From the NCBI GenBank assembly GCA_009760855.2, contig WPIO01000005.1:3620501-3684500 (forward strand): DNA of 64,000 bases. Reading direction: 5' to 3'. A program made the position numbers and the translations under genes. Source of the stretch: Cristatella mucedo (Eukaryota; Bryozoa; Phylactolaemata; Cristatellidae). This document shows, piece after piece, positions 12,419-24,845 of the stretch (position 1 is its first letter; each line of letters starts with the position of its first letter). The notes beneath the pieces were generated by a model. The model saw only the letters and a program-made list of their open reading frames with translations. It was not told where the DNA came from and did no database searches.

Positions 12419-12692
12419 TAAAGCAGGCCAACGAAGCAGCGGGCGCACAGTGGCTTCGAATGTCTAAATGGCGATGCCTTTAAGTTCAGGTGTCAAGTTT
12501 ACGCAAGTGAAAGAGATCGACGTCGATCTGGAATCTTGGCACTCTGACTGTACTTGAAGGTGTCGCTTATCAGTTGGCCGCCAGTGCTAGGGTCTGGCAG
12601 GCTGGGGAGAGAAAGCTCAGACGCGGACTGTTTGAGTCATAAAGCGGGTAAATCTTTATTTCGCAATGCTCGCGGGAGTTACTCGTGCTGGC

Positions 12693-12846
12693 TCTTCGGC
12701 CAAATTAGCCCTTGGGTTTCGGCCCAGGGGTAAGGTGATCGATCTACACGACCCAGATCGTAAAATTGAGTTGCAGCAGGCAATCCGGTATTGCTGGCGA
12801 TAGCCATTAAGGCTCTTGAGCCGCTATATTAATGAGACTGTTTTGT
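12693..12846 (+). mobile_element. SINE2 copy, decayed
   Basis: Head CGGCCCAGGGGTAAGGTG, degraded B box, then GGCGATAGCCATTAAGGCTC and TTGAGCCGCTATATTAATGA, which follow the SINE2 body and tail. Confidence 0.65.
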
Positions 12847-13274
12847 TGGTCAACCTTTAGCTAACTATACGAAATGAGGGAGAGGAATCAGCTGACCTTA
12901 ACCTTAACTTTTTGCACCTGCTTAGGTAACAAGTAATGGGCCAGTGGTGCATCAGATCACCGTTACTTACTTTTTGAAGTAGGACAAGCACTTGGTAGAG
13001 GTAAGCTTTTCGCTGCTTTTACACGAATAACAGCTTCCTCAAGAGACGGCTGTAGCCGTTGGCCTGCGCTGTAGCACACGTGCCTTACATTTGATATCCT
13101 TGAATCTATATAAATATATTCACTTGTAAGACATTGCAAAGAAAAAATACTTCTCAGTGATTGGCATGCCAGTTTCGTTTCGCTCTTGTACATTTACAGG
13201 TTTGCTTGTCCATTTAAAATCAATTGGTAGATATACCCATCATAATGTTCAGATATATTTTGTGCAGGTTCCCC
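12847..13274 (+). other. 5' flank of transporter gene 1
   Basis: No TATA box or CpG cluster is evident. The sequence TTTTGTGCAG at 13259-13268 is a good splice acceptor a few bases before the start codon, so the coding start is probably preceded by a 5' untranslated intron. The promoter would then be further upstream and is not located. Confidence 0.35.
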
Positions 13275-13406
13275 ATGGAAGATAACGACGAAGATGTATT
13301 ATTTATAAACGCTCACCAATCGACATCCGCCGACGATACCTCGCTGTCCAAAAGAACGGGAAAGCTGATAAAAACCATAGTATTATACGCATCTTTCATT
13401 GCATTG
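13275..13406 (+). CDS. MFSD4-like: gene 1 exon 1 (N-terminus, start of helix 1)
   Basis: Starts MEDNDEDVLF, an acidic cytoplasmic N-terminus, and ends YASFIAL in helix 1. 132 nt, exactly 44 codons. Donor TTG|GTAAGT at 13407, phase 0. The start context is CCCCATGG. Confidence 0.85.
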
Positions 13407-16400
13407 GTAAGTCCTACAGTCATACGTCACCTTCTATAATAATAATAATAGTAATGCACTTGATAAAGCGCCCTCAGAGAACTTAATCTCTTTCTAGGCG
13501 CTTTAAATTTGCTGCAAAGTGAAATGCAATTGAATGGTAAGTAAAATCAAGCTTGAAAAACAAACGAAATGAATAATATGGTTAGGGGTGACATGCACAG
13601 CGTCATCGTGCAAATGTGGTTAGTGGCAGCATGCACAGTGTCAGCACGCATAAGCACATGAAGGACGAATCACAGAGACTGACTATATGCTGTCCTAAAT
13701 GTGTGTGTTTTTAAGTTCCTTTTAAATATGGTCAGGTCAGGGGATGTTCTGACGCAGGTCGGGAGGGAGTTCCAGGCTTTGGGAGCATACGAACTAAATG
13801 CACGGTCTCCAAATGATAAGGTTTGTACGAGGTATTTCTAGACTGTCGGACTCCGAAAAGCGGGTGGTACGATGCTTGGCCTGATGGGTAGTATAATATC
13901 TGAGAGATAGGCTGGAGCCATAGAATGAAGGGACCTAAAAGTGAGCGACAAAACCTTGAAGTCAATCCGTTGCTTGACTGGTAGCCAGTGCAGGTCGGCG
14001 AGAAGTGGAGTAATGTGGCAACTGCGACGCTCATGACAGACAAGCCTAGCTGCAGAGTTTTGCACCAGCTGCAATCGCCTGATCGCACACGCCGGTAGGC
14101 CAGTAAGCAGTGAGTTGCAGAAGTCGAGACGGGATGTCGCGAATGCATGGACCAACTTGGACGTGGTAACCTTATCTAAACAAGCCCGAATTTTAGCAAT
14201 GTTATGAGGCTGAAAATAGGCAGATTTGACTGTGGAGCTGATATGGTCGTCTAACGAGAGGTTGCTTTGGAATATGACACCTAGATTTCGAGCTGATTCA
14301 ACAGGAGATATGCTGGCAGAGCCAATTTTGAGAGTCAGCCTTTCCATCCTCTGAATCACACTGGGTTTTCCCATAACTAGTAAGTTAGTTTTATCATCGT
14401 TTAGTTTTAGAAAATTTGCTGCCATCCATGTGCGGGTGTCATCAATGCATGCAGCAAGTGAGTTTAGAGAATTTGAGGTGCTCGAAGGCTGGGAGGGATC
14501 AAATCAAAGGTACAACTGAGTGTCATCCGCATAGAAGTGGAAGCCTAGATGCAACTACTTGGCTCGTGCCCACGTAGTTCAAGCAATGTCGTCACTTTAT
14601 CTTTGAGCTCCGGTTATGGATTTTAAGTAATCCATAGTGCTGGTTAGATAAACCCTCTAGTTCTCGTGCACATGAACTTTGATGTAAAAATCCATCGTAT
14701 TGTGTTGAATCGATATGATATGCTGCAACGTGTTACTACATGGTAGCCGCAGGGGTCACCAGCGACTCGCGGCTTCCAAATAGGGACCACACCGTCTCTC
14801 GACGTGATTATTTCGTCTGAGACTCATAGCGCCGAAAAGCCATTCGCTTCAAGTTCGCGACTCCCAAGTGCGCAAGGCATGCCTCTCGCTCTGGTAGCCA
14901 GCTGCCGAAAGTACGATTACAAACTGCCCAAACACGGCCGACCTGTCCCCTTGCTGCTGCTATAGAAATGGGGCTGTTAAATCAGCTGATACTTGGACTC
15001 AGTGCTATATTTCGCATACCATTTTATTTAGGGCCTCTACGCTGCCATCACGGGCCCAACGCTACCTTACCTGCAGGATCAGGTGGGCTCCAGCGTTGAA
15101 AAGATTGGAGTCATATTCACTGGCCGCTCGGTGGGCTACCTTACTGGCGCGATGGGCGCCGGCTGGATGTTCGATCGCTTCGGAAACCACCACGATCTCA
15201 TGTTTGCTGTCGGCTTATTGATGATTTCACTAACGGCTGTGCTCATGCCTTGGGCCACCAGCCTAGTTACGCTGTCTCTACTCAACGTCTCCGGTGGACT
15301 TGCCTCGGGCGGCGTCGACACAGGTATGTTAGAAAGTTGGTCATGTAATGTAATGTATCTCCGTCAGTAACTCCACAAAGTCATAAAGACCATGTGGGTG
15401 TTACGCAGGAGAGTTTTGTATAGCGCACTCACAGCCTAAGTGGCTTTCGGTACGCATTCGGTAGCCAACAGACTTCGTCTCACGCAACAAAGAGAAAGTG
15501 GAAAGCATAGCAGAGTCAGGAGAGCAGTTGAGGTAGTGAGTAGCATAGAAGTAGCAGTTCAGGACCGCTGAAAAAGATGTGCCATAGTCGGCAGTTGGAG
15601 AGTAGTTGTCGTTGCGTAAGAATTGTGGAAGCGAGTTCCACAGTCATGGCTGTGAGCAAGGTTTAATTCGCGTGTGCACCGTCTGCTGATGACCTCGACG
15701 CAGGGAGCGGAATGGTTCATGCAAACGATTTCTGTGACCGGGCATTCATCGCTGTTAATGCACTGGCTTGTGGCTAGTGTAGTGCCTGATATTTTGAGTG
15801 TCATTTGTATAGCCACTTCATGGCAATGTCCTCCTCACGTCCAAGGACTCGTAAAAATGTGTTGCTCGGCTTCCACATCCTGACAGAACAAGGCTGAAAA
15901 TACAGCGCCCTTAATGGTGCTAACGTCGGCCAACGCAAGACGAATACTGGTGATGCCTGAACCCTGTATCATGGCTAGCGACTTGCCACCTACGGTGCAC
16001 ACAGGTACGCCGAGAGTAGAGGAATTCGGCAGTAACAAAGAGCCCCAAAAGTGCCTCAGCATACAAAGTCAATACCCATTTCATAGAGAAGTTCATTTAA
16101 CAGTGCCAAAGGTTACAGGCGTTCAACAGCGGTCATGAAGTACGCCAATGGCTCTGTGGCCTAGATTTCAAATCAGAAATCAAATGCATAGGCCAACTCG
16201 AAAAACACCTCCGACTGCTTATCTCATAGCGTCGGCGTTTATGTGGCCTCGACCGTTGATTATCGCATAACTATTGGCTGATTTAACAGCCTTATTTAAC
16301 AGCCTTCTTAGCCATTACAATTTAATAACCGTGAGTAGTTTTTATCATTCTTAATCTGGCTGATTTGGCTCATTCAGCTGTTTGAGGCCGAATGAATGAT

Positions 16401-19400
16401 ACACCGGCGTGGAAAATTTGCCACGGAGGCTATCAGAGCTTGCTACATTCAATTAAGCATGCCAGTCATATAAACATTATCTATGAAAGAGGAGGCAAAG
16501 TTCACATATAGATAATCTGAAGACAGGTTGAAGACATCTTGTCGAAGTTTTATTGAACTGCTAGACCGTACCTTTTTTCTAGCACGCCACCGACAACCAT
16601 TTGAGGGCTTTAGCTGGACATAAAACTAAACCATCTGACTAGTTGTGGGAAAATCATGTGTGCTTCGGAAATCTTAAAGGTTGAACGCTCAAAATCGGCT
16701 CCGCCAGCACATCTCCTGTCGAATCCGCACGTAATCAAGGTGTCCTGTTTCAAAGCGACCTTACATTAGACGACCATATCAGCTCCACAGTCAAGTCTGC
16801 CTACTTTCAGCTACATAGCTTTGCTAAAATTCGGGCTTGTTTAGACAAAGATACCACATCTAAACTAGTCCATGCATTTGTGACATCCCGTCTTAACTTC
16901 TGTAAATCACTGCTTGCTGGTCTACTGGCCTTTGCAACCAAGCTCAAGCAATTAGTGCACAACTCTGCAGCTAGGCTCGTCTGTCGCGGGCATCGAAATA
17001 GCCACAGCACACTACTTCTCGCCAACCTGCACTGGCTCCCAATCAATCAGTGCATCGACTTCAAGTTTCTAGCACTTACTTTTAGGTCCCTTAATTCTCT
17101 GTCTCCAGCCTACTTATCAGAACTACTCCCACACCAAGCGAAGAATCGTACAACCCACGGTTCTTACTCAAATCGGATAGCCATACCCCAAAACGTTATG
17201 GTTAGCTGAGGGTACAAAACTCAAAACCGTTGCAGACCGTCCTTTTAGTTCCTATGCTCCCAAAGCCTGGAACTCATTACCAACGCATGTCACAACGTAC
17301 CCTGACATGATGTAATTTAAAAAAGCTTAAAACGCACCTGTTTATTACAGCATTTGGTAGGTCTTTCTGATTCGTCTTTCGTGTGCATGTACTTGCTTGA
17401 ACTATGCCTGCTGCTTGCGGACATTACCACCAAACATTTGTTAATGCTTTATATGCAGCATCTTTTAAGTGCTAGAGAGAAACTCAGTTCTCTGAGGGCG
17501 CTGTACAAATGTATTGTTATTATTATCTTAGCTATTGACTGTGGCTACACGGCCAATCTCTCAAACCGCTCCGGGTGCTTAACTTTTGAAGTACGAGCTA
17601 CTGATGGTCTTTTCAATTAGCGTCACTCAGCTCACTTAGGCTGGCTCGTCGAGCACGTCGATGGGAAACCGCATGGTGGAACTGTGCCGAGTCGTTCAAT
17701 AATAATAACAATAAAAATAATGATGCATTTGAAATAGCGCCCTCAGAGAACTCAATCTCTTTGTAGGTACTTGAAACTTGCTGCAAAGGAAGGTCGATCG
17801 AATGCTTGGTGGTAGCATGCTCAATATACAACAAGAATAACAGTGTTAGAGGTAGCATGCTCAATAAACAACAAAGAAGAACTATGTTATGGGTGACATG
17901 CACAGGTTCAGCATGCAAATTCGGTTAGTTACAGCATGCACAGTGTCAGCACGCATAAGCACATAAAGGACGAGTCACAGGGACCTATTAAATGCTGTGA
18001 TAAATAAATGCGTTTTTAGTTTGTGTTTAAATGCGGACAAGTCAGGAGATGTCGTGACGCAAGGCGGAAGTGAGTTCCAGTCTTTGGGAGCATACGAGCT
18101 AAACCCACGGTCTCCAAAGGATTTGCGATTTGTACGAGGTATGGGTAAACAGTTTGATTCCGGAAAGCGAGTAGTACAATGCTTAGCCTGGTAGGGGCGA
18201 AGATCGAATGGCCCTCTTCTGCTCTACTAACCCTGCAGCACCTGGATGGGACGTCGTAAGCGTTACATGTGGGGATGTTCTTAGATATTACTCTTTTAAA
18301 TATCCGTGTTTATTAGGACATGCAGCTGAGAGGATTCAGTGGCTCTAATGAACAGCCCGACTCTATCGAAAAGAAGTTTCCCGACTTGTGCTTAACCGAA
18401 ATAGCTTAGAATAAATGTCAGATAGGGTACCTCGATAACCTCAATGTATCATAATCTTTAGTAGGAAAAAGTACGACTACCAGTAAATTTTCCATTCCAC
18501 AGATGCTCTGACACTTTATGTTGGGCTCTTCGTTGATTTAACGTCTTCGGTTTGCTTGCATGCCTGATATCGAGCGGTTGCCTGGTATAATTTGATGCCA
18601 AATATAATTTTACTTTGTGGCTTGATGGGTGCAGACACCGTGCATGTTACCACGTGGTCTCAGAGTCAGATATACAAATTTATTATTATCAATAGTATTA
18701 CCACTAATCATAACGACATTACTTCCTTTACTCTACATTTAAAGGGCCTATAAATAGATTAGGTTCTCTGAAGGCGTTGCATAAATGCATGATTATTATT
18801 AAAATTTAATGCAAAATTCAATTTTATTTTCAGCTTAAAGAGTGCATGTCTTTGCAAGATATCCACCATGATATTCTTGACATCAGAATAATCCCAGCTG
18901 CACAGTCCTAGTAGTACTGTAAATATAATAAAACGCACTACGTGAGCCTAACGTTAGCGGCTCAAGTTTACGCGACCCACTGATTATCGTACTCACATAC
19001 ATACTCACATTCAAAGTAACGTGGGTTGATTCAGCTATGATATTCTTTGATGCTTTTGCTCGGAATCCGAACGGGACCAAATTAGGAATATTTATTGAGT
19101 TCTTAGCCTTCCTCCGAAAGCCGGGCAGAAGCTCCGAGACTTGAACGCGTTTGGGTTTTTTTAATTCGCGCCCCATTTATAATGCAAGCAGCGGCATGTA
19201 GGACGGTGTGCACGTAGTGCGAAGATTGTATTTTTCTTCAAACAAGATGTAAAAATCTATAATAATGGTATCCTAAAAATCTCAGGACTTTTGTATATAG
19301 CCGTAAGAGAACTTAATCTTAACTGTGGAGCTTTGCAACTCGCTGCCAGAGAATCAATCACCAAGATTTAGTGACATCCACAGTATAAGGTTCATTTATA

Positions 19401-22257
19401 TTGAATTTATAATGTGCTTAGAAGGCAAACGCAAACGAGCATCATTTTAAGGCCATCATGCTAAAAGAAACGAGAATATATCCAGAGCCGGTGCTTAGTT
19501 GGACTGTAGGCTAGCAGCAAGCACTTAGCCATGCACAGTGAAGCCTGCCAAGCAAACGGCAACAAAGGGCCAGTTCACTGAGGTGAATGGGAAAGCTAAC
19601 AGGATTCCTTTGCTGAGACTTGGATAATCTGAGCTCTTTACGAGCTGTTAGGGAGCTGTCGGTGAATATGAAGTAATCGCGAAATCGCCAAAGGACTTCG
19701 TTTTATTGCAACGGTCGGTGAAATGAACTGACACTGAGGATGAGAGGGCCATGCAAGAGCACTCTGGCGAAGTAAGGAGCTCGAATGCGTAGGTTGGCTT
19801 GCTTGAGTCAGGGAAGTGACCTGTAAGCCAGACCTCAGGGCCTTAAAATCGATTCAATACTTGATATGGAACCAGTGAAGCCCAGAAAGAAGTGTTTTGA
19901 TGTGGCAGCCACGACGTTGACGACAGAACTGACGAGCTGCTCAGTTTCGCAGCATTTCTATAGACGATTGAGAGCCTTAGTTGAGAGCCATGAATAAAGG
20001 AAGCTGCACTAACCTAAATGCAGTGCCACAAACGCGTGCACTATTTAAGCTTCTGTACTCATTTCTAAGCAGGCCATAATGTTGACGGACATTCCTTAAA
20101 TCAAAGTAGGCGGACATGACAGTGCAGGAAATGTGCTCACCCATTGCCAGGCCATTTTAAAAGTAGCACGCCCGTATTACTGGCAGACGTCACGGCGTGC
20201 TGCTAAAGGAATCAATCTCGAGGATGAGGTCCCCGAACCTTTGGGTAACACATCTACACTCTGACATCTACATGCATTATGATATCTCTCACTGAGGTAG
20301 GACCTAACCCAGTGTTGTACCAATGATGTCAGTGTAATGAGGCATTCTAGAAGGAAATGGTGGTAGCGTGACATACTGGATCGCGCTTCGGCAAAATGCT
20401 AAAATCCACAAGTACGATACTTGGACTACTATACTAGAGAAAACAAGTAGACTTTCATAGCCATCACTTAGTAGAACCTCTGTCTAATAACGCGAACTGA
20501 ATCATGCACAGGTAAAACACACCAAAACAACAAAAACGACAAGTTCACAGAAGAGAACGGATAGGTAGGTTGTGTTAGCGAGAGAAGCGACCTGTAAGTG
20601 AAATCTTGTGGATAAGTAGAATAAGTGGATCTTGAAGTCGAGTAGATGCTTTTGGCCAAATGAGGCCATCAGTTCTTCTTCAAAAGGATCTATTCAAGCT
20701 ATAAGTTGCGTTTAAGGTGTCAGTAACTGAAGCGGGACATAGCATATGCGACTAGAGGCTACGCCTACCCAGCTTAAATGAAAGGAGTTATTTTAGCCTA
20801 CACCACACCACTAGTGTCCCCTTTTTTCAAAGCAAGTCCATTCTCCAGACATTGTATTATTGTTTTCTAGTGTCCTCCGCAGGTGTACACAGTATTTACA
20901 GTATAGGCTCTCTAAAACGCTCTGACCTCTCGATTTAAAAGCAGGCGATTTCTTTTCTTCATCGTGCATGTAAAAGTTCTTCGAGTTTTGGCTTCGCAAG
21001 TTGGGCTAAAGCAGATATGAAATGAGTTTATTAAATTCAAATTAAGTCAGTCAGCTCGTCGCAGAAGCTGTTGACTTTTTTGAATGTCTCCCTTACGTTG
21101 CAGGTGGTAATGCCATTTGCTTACGGCTTTGGGGCCCACGGAGCCCGCCTTACATGCAGGCTCTGCATTTCAGCTACGGAGTCGGAGCTATGCTGGCTCC
21201 TCTGATTGCTGCACCATTTCTGGGAAACAAAGGCACATCCGAGTTGAGATTGGGAGCATCGAATGAAACTAATTTTACTATGATTGACCACGCCACATCT
21301 CCAGCCCTCGAGGCTACCAATGAATCCACCAGCTCGACAGTCAACGTAAATACGACGAGTGTGGGATCTGCTTCGTTGACAACGTCCTTGTCGACTCGTA
21401 ATAGAATAATGTTTGACTCTCGGATCGACAATGTTCAATTTGTTTACGTGTTGGTGTCTAGCTTTAGCTTGTCGGTGGCGCTGGCATTCGCAGCGTTCGA
21501 AGTGAGGCGCCATAGCACTGGAGCAATGCAGAAGTATGTGCCCAAGGATCCAACCAAAGAGGGGCAGAAACGCACGGACAGACCATTCCTCATCAAGATG
21601 CTGGTGCTGCTCGTGCTATTTTACTGTTTTTACTCTGGCTTGGAGTCCTGTTATGGCCACTTCATCGCAACGTTCGCCATAGAGCACGCTGGCTTCAGTG
21701 AGAACGACGCTTCATTACTCACTGCCGTCTTCTTTGGTGTTTTTACTCTAGGACGCGGCTGTGCGGTCTTCGTTGCTCGTCACCTGTCGCCTACAAAAAT
21801 GTTGATCGGTAGCTTTGCGTGTGCAATATGCGCACTGTCATTTCTATGCTTTGCTCTCAGCTGGCATCCGGTCGTCTTGTGGGTATTCTCGGGCATTCTG
21901 GGATTCGGCTTCTCCGCCATTTTCCCCACGGGGTTCGCGTGGGCGGAGGAGCATCTTCATGTGAGTGGCAAGGTTGCTGCAGCGTTTATGGTAGGATCGG
22001 CTACAGGCGAAATGGCCCTGCCGGCTACGTTGGGCTATTTGATTGCCAATGTGGGATCAATCTATATGATGTATGCAATACTGGGCTTAACTGCCCTTGA
22101 CGTAGCCACTTTTCTTCTCATGTGTCTATTGGGAAATACAAGCTGCCGGAGCGAGCAGAATTACTCGGTTAAAGGTGCAGAGGACATTGCCATGAGGAGA
22201 CTGGACAGAGCGAAGACCAAGCCCAACGAAGAAGAGCGGCCAGCATCAGTCGCATGA
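13275..22257 (+). CDS. MFSD4-like: MFSD4 / NaGLT1-like MFS transporter, gene 1 (three exons)
   Basis: Joining exons 13275-13406, 15032-15323 and 21104-22257 gives a 525-residue, 12-helix Major Facilitator protein, the usual size for MFSD4A/B. Seen: helix 1 at about 31-52, running into the AAITGPTLPYL motif; an MFS motif A-like GYLTGAMGAGWMFDRFG after helix 2; the family signature GGNAICLRLWG then YMQALHFSYG (helices 4-5); an extracellular 5-6 loop at 183-249 with N-glycosylation sequons (NET, NFT, NES, NTT); and FPTGFAW in helix 10. Both introns follow GT-AG with phases 0 and 1. Rat NaGLT1 is a sodium-coupled sugar carrier of the plasma membrane; sugar transport here is inference. The start codon opens the only frame that splices in phase to exon 2. 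Introns carry LINE-A, LINE-B and LINE-C pieces. Confidence 0.9.
13433..14548 (-). mobile_element. LINE-A copy in gene 1 intron 1
   Basis: Begins with the (ATT)n tail and GCGCCCTCAGAGAAC just 26 bases after the exon 1 donor and runs back to the YADD region, where it is 5'-truncated. The frame MAANFLKLNDDKTNLLVMGK to the LHWLPVKQRIDFK region is open for 195 codons (13838-14425). It is antisense to gene 1. Confidence 0.95.
15032..15323 (+). CDS. MFSD4-like: gene 1 exon 2 (helices 1-4)
   Basis: Acceptor TTTATTTAG|G, donor ACAG|GTATGT, 292 nt, phase 0 in and phase 1 out. Encodes GLYAAITGPTLPYLQ, motif A, then helices 3 and 4 ending GGVDTG. Length and phases are identical to exon 2 of gene 3. Confidence 0.92.
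15337..15660 (-). mobile_element. LINE-B 3' end in gene 1 intron 2
   Basis: Minus-strand match to the terminal 320 bases of the LINE-B copy at 63300-63620: ends GGAGATACATTACATTAC, and includes ACTCTCCTGCGTAACACCCA and GCTGTGAGTGCGCTATACAA. It lies 13 bases after the exon 2 donor. Confidence 0.9.
16670..17530 (+). mobile_element. LINE-A copy in gene 1 intron 2
   Basis: Covers the C-terminal third of the RT ORF (frame TSRLNFCKSLLAG to LHWLPINQCIDFKF) and the 3' end to GTATTGTTATTATTATC. Several stops and indels. Confidence 0.9.
17698..18205 (-). mobile_element. LINE-A 3' end in gene 1 intron 2, opposite orientation
   Basis: Starts with an imperfect (ATT)n tail and GCGCCCTCAGAGAACTCAAT. It lies tail-to-tail with the previous LINE-A copy, about 170 bases apart. 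Confidence 0.9.
18625..18800 (+). mobile_element. LINE-A 3' tail remnant
   Basis: Weak ACACCGTGCATGTTACCAC match, then AGATTAGGTTCTCTGAAGGC and GCATGATTATTATT. Confidence 0.55.
19600..20400 (-). mobile_element. LINE-C, diverged L2/CR1-like RT fragment in intron 2
   Basis: On the minus strand the frame near 20300 reads WVRSYLSER, the helix before RT motif B, equivalent to WFRSYLSGR in LINE-A. Further along (19830-20000) the order TTGATATGGAACCAGTGAAG, GATGTGGCAGCCACGACG follows the LINE-A C-terminal region at low identity. The 3' part differs from LINE-A, so I treat it as another family. Confidence 0.55.
20535..20690 (-). mobile_element. LINE-C second fragment
   Basis: Resembles 19780-19870: AAGCGACCTGTAAGTGAAAT against AAGTGACCTGTAAGCCAGAC, then ATCTTGAAGTCGAGTAGATG. 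Short and decayed. Confidence 0.35.
21104..22257 (+). CDS. MFSD4-like: gene 1 exon 3 (helices 5-12, stop)
   Basis: Acceptor CTTACGTTGCAG|GTGG. The split Gly codon rebuilds GGNAICLRLWG. 383 full codons follow: helix 5, the 67-residue extracellular loop, helix 6 (VQFVYVLVSSFSLSVAL), a cytoplasmic linker and helices 7-12, ending with TGA at 22255. The C-terminus is short and charged. Confidence 0.93.
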
Positions 22258-22352
22258 GGCCCAGGCTACGAAGCGACTGCTTTTTTGTGCCAGTCCGCCT
22301 GAAGCTCGCGATTACAAATTTTGCACTTTTTATTACGCCTCTGGTGACAGAG

Positions 22353-22358
22353 AATAAA
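22353..22358 (+). terminator. polyadenylation signal of gene 1
   Basis: AATAAA 96 bases after the stop codon, the first such hexamer downstream. Confidence 0.6.
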
Positions 22359-23329
22359 CCAGGTTCAAGGAAGTTGCTATCTTCTGTATTAGAGCTGCGA
22401 GTTCTATCCGCTGCCAACCAGCACATGATTAGGGAATATGGCATAGTGATCACCAGCTTTTACTAGCAAATCCATGTGTTCCGTGTGCCGTAACTAGAGA
22501 TGACTTATACCTTTTGAATTCTTACAATGCGCTTGTATTTAGATTGAGATCTGTTAGTTTTACCATTCTCATGAATTCCTAGTTTTGCCTAGCCTGTGGG
22601 AACAGCAGTGCAATTTAGTAGGTCCATTCCGCAGAACTTTCGGAAGGCCATATGTGCTCATAAAGGTTGCACTTATCGCCAAGTATATATAGATTATTAT
22701 TATGTGGTCATTATTATTTAGATTATTATTTGGCTTGAAAGTGTGAGCGACATCGGAATTTGCCCGAAAAGGGTCCACAGTAAAAGGTATCTTTAAAAGC
22801 TTGCGCTTCACCAAGTTTGTCTCTTTGTTGAATTTGTTGTAACTTTACGATCCCGAGATTGCGGCAGTGCATTCACTCTCTTAAATTAATACTTGTTTTC
22901 GCTAACCGTGCAATGCGCTAATAGCATCGTAAATGTATGCGTAGCATCTAACGTGTTCGTACCAATCAAGGCCAGATCGTGTTTCATCATAGACACATGA
23001 GATTTTATAGTTTTCGTAGCATTACTTGATGACTTATGAACTACTACCCAGGCCAACACAGCACTATCTGCTTAGCAGACCACATCTGGAAATTAAGAAT
23101 TGTAATTCCGTAAAGGTTTTATCATGCACAGCATTCACTCTTTATAAGCTGTATATAGCTAACTCCAGGCCTCGCGTTGCTTTGCTAGTAGTTTAACAAA
23201 ACCTTAAGCGCGAGCGAACATATGGCTTCTTTGCTTTTCAATTCATCTTTTAATTATACTACAAACTGGGCTATAACCCGAACTAACTGTTACAGCTAAT
23301 CATAGTAAGAGTAATAACTACATATTTGT
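22359..23329. other. intergenic, no gene seen
   Basis: AT-rich, with small ATTATT runs near 22695-22735. Nothing coding. Confidence 0.4.
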
Positions 23330-23870
23330 CTAGCAAGGAGAATTCTCTCAGAGAACTGAATCTCTTTCAAGGCACTTTTACATATGCAATTAGGAAAGTG
23401 CTCCAATACGGTTAGTAATAAAATTCGCAGTTTCAGAAAGCATAAGAACACCAAATCAATTAAACACGGACGCAGCAAATGCTGTAAGGAAAAGGTGCGT
23501 TCCTTTTTGTAGCTTCTTTTTGACTTTTTTCAAGGTACAAGGTCAAAGTACATTCTGACGTCATTCGGGAGCAATTTTGAGACTTTTGGAGGGACGAACT
23601 AAGAATTACGATCTCCAAATAACTTGAGAATAGCTCGAGGCATAGCTAAACGGTTTGAGTGAGACGCGTGGTGGAATGGTTGAACGGTGGGAAAATGCGT
23701 TGCCTGATTGGGATAAGTGGTTCGTATAAGTAGCTTGGAGAAAGAGAATTAGTCGACCTAAAAGTGGATGGCAGTGGAAGTTGCAATAGGTTACATTCGA
23801 AAGATTTGTTCAAGCCAACCACACTAGATTCTCGGCGTTTCTGTGGTCAGTAGAAGGTGAGCTCAATGCT
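23330..23870 (-). mobile_element. LINE-A 3' half, decayed
   Basis: CTCAGAGAACTGAATCTC near the left end, then a degraded version of the 3' untranslated and C-terminal ORF region (ACGATCTCCAAATAACTTGA corresponds to CGGTCTCCAAAGGATTTAAG). Confidence 0.7.
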
Positions 23871-24070
23871 TAGGATGACAGGCGGGCAAGGATCAAACGC
23901 AGCAATAAAGGATCTGCTGCAAAGAGATCGGATGCGGGAGGTCGGATGCTGTCTGAACGTGTTCTAGCTCGCCTCGTTGCTAAAAATGCCACCGCAAACG
24001 AAGCCCAAATTAGTCCGCACACTCCGCACCCCCTTCATTAGGGTGACGTATACATACATATATATATATA

Positions 24071-24210
24071 CATAATTCGTTTGTATAGCGCCCCAGGAGA
24101 ACTAAATTTCTATTCAGGCGCTTCACATATGCATCAGGGCTCGAGCTCACGACCTCAGCCAGACCTTAGTCGGGGCGAGCACCTTGTCCGCTGGACCAAC
24201 CCAGCTCGGC
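24071..24210 (-). mobile_element. SINE1 copy
   Basis: Minus strand: GCCGAGCTGGGTTGGTCCAG head, GAGGTCGTGAGCTCGAGCCC B-box region, GAAGCGCCTGAATAGAAATT tail. It follows a (TA)n patch at 24052-24070. Confidence 0.88.
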
Positions 24211-24325
24211 GTAACAATGTGAGCAAAGCAAACCACCAATCTGAGGATACCGAATTCTATTGGCATTCCAGCTGCAGGAGCTCAATGAGGGATTCGACGA
24301 ATTGCCACAATATTAACATGAATAG

Positions 24326-24487
24326 TAGCTGATTAAAAAGCCACGTTGTATAGCGGCAGAAGACGCGTGACAGCTATCACCGCCGCTTGTAGTTGGCAAT
24401 AAGCGATCGCCCACAGCATGATTCGAAACCAACGACCTCGGTTGTGAAGAGCCAGCACCTTATCTCTTGGGCTATCATGACAATCCA
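24326..24487 (-). mobile_element. SINE2 copy
   Basis: Minus strand: head ATAGCCCAAGAGATAAGGTG, B box GGTTTCGAATC, body AAGCGGCGGTGATAGCTGTC, tail CGCTATACAACGTGGC. Confidence 0.75.
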
Positions 24488-24845
24488 AGGCAATTCACTC
24501 TAAATAGGTAAACATTGATTGGAAATTGGGGTTGCCGAGCTCAGCATTTGAGCGACTATTGTAGTACACGTTCGATTTAATGTACCGATCAAAAGAGCTC
24601 TCACAAAATTGCCTACCAAATCTAGCAGCTTATAACCAAGATAAACCATGCGTTGCTTGTGAGTTCATAGTTCATCAGCAGTCCAAAATCCATGCCTGCT
24701 GCGTTTGGAGAGCTGTCTGCGCTGGCAGTGAAAACCAGCATTCCCTGGGGCTCCTGTAAAGGGCAAAGTCTGGCTTAGGACCGTCCAAGCGCCGAAATAC
24801 AGTAGAATAGGGTGAGAAGGCTTGGAAACATTATGTTAAACAGCG

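Noticed and set aside
16265-16310. GCTGATTTAACAGCC repeats resembling the SINE2 tail
   Set aside because: Too short and without body or head; could be a remnant but not supported.
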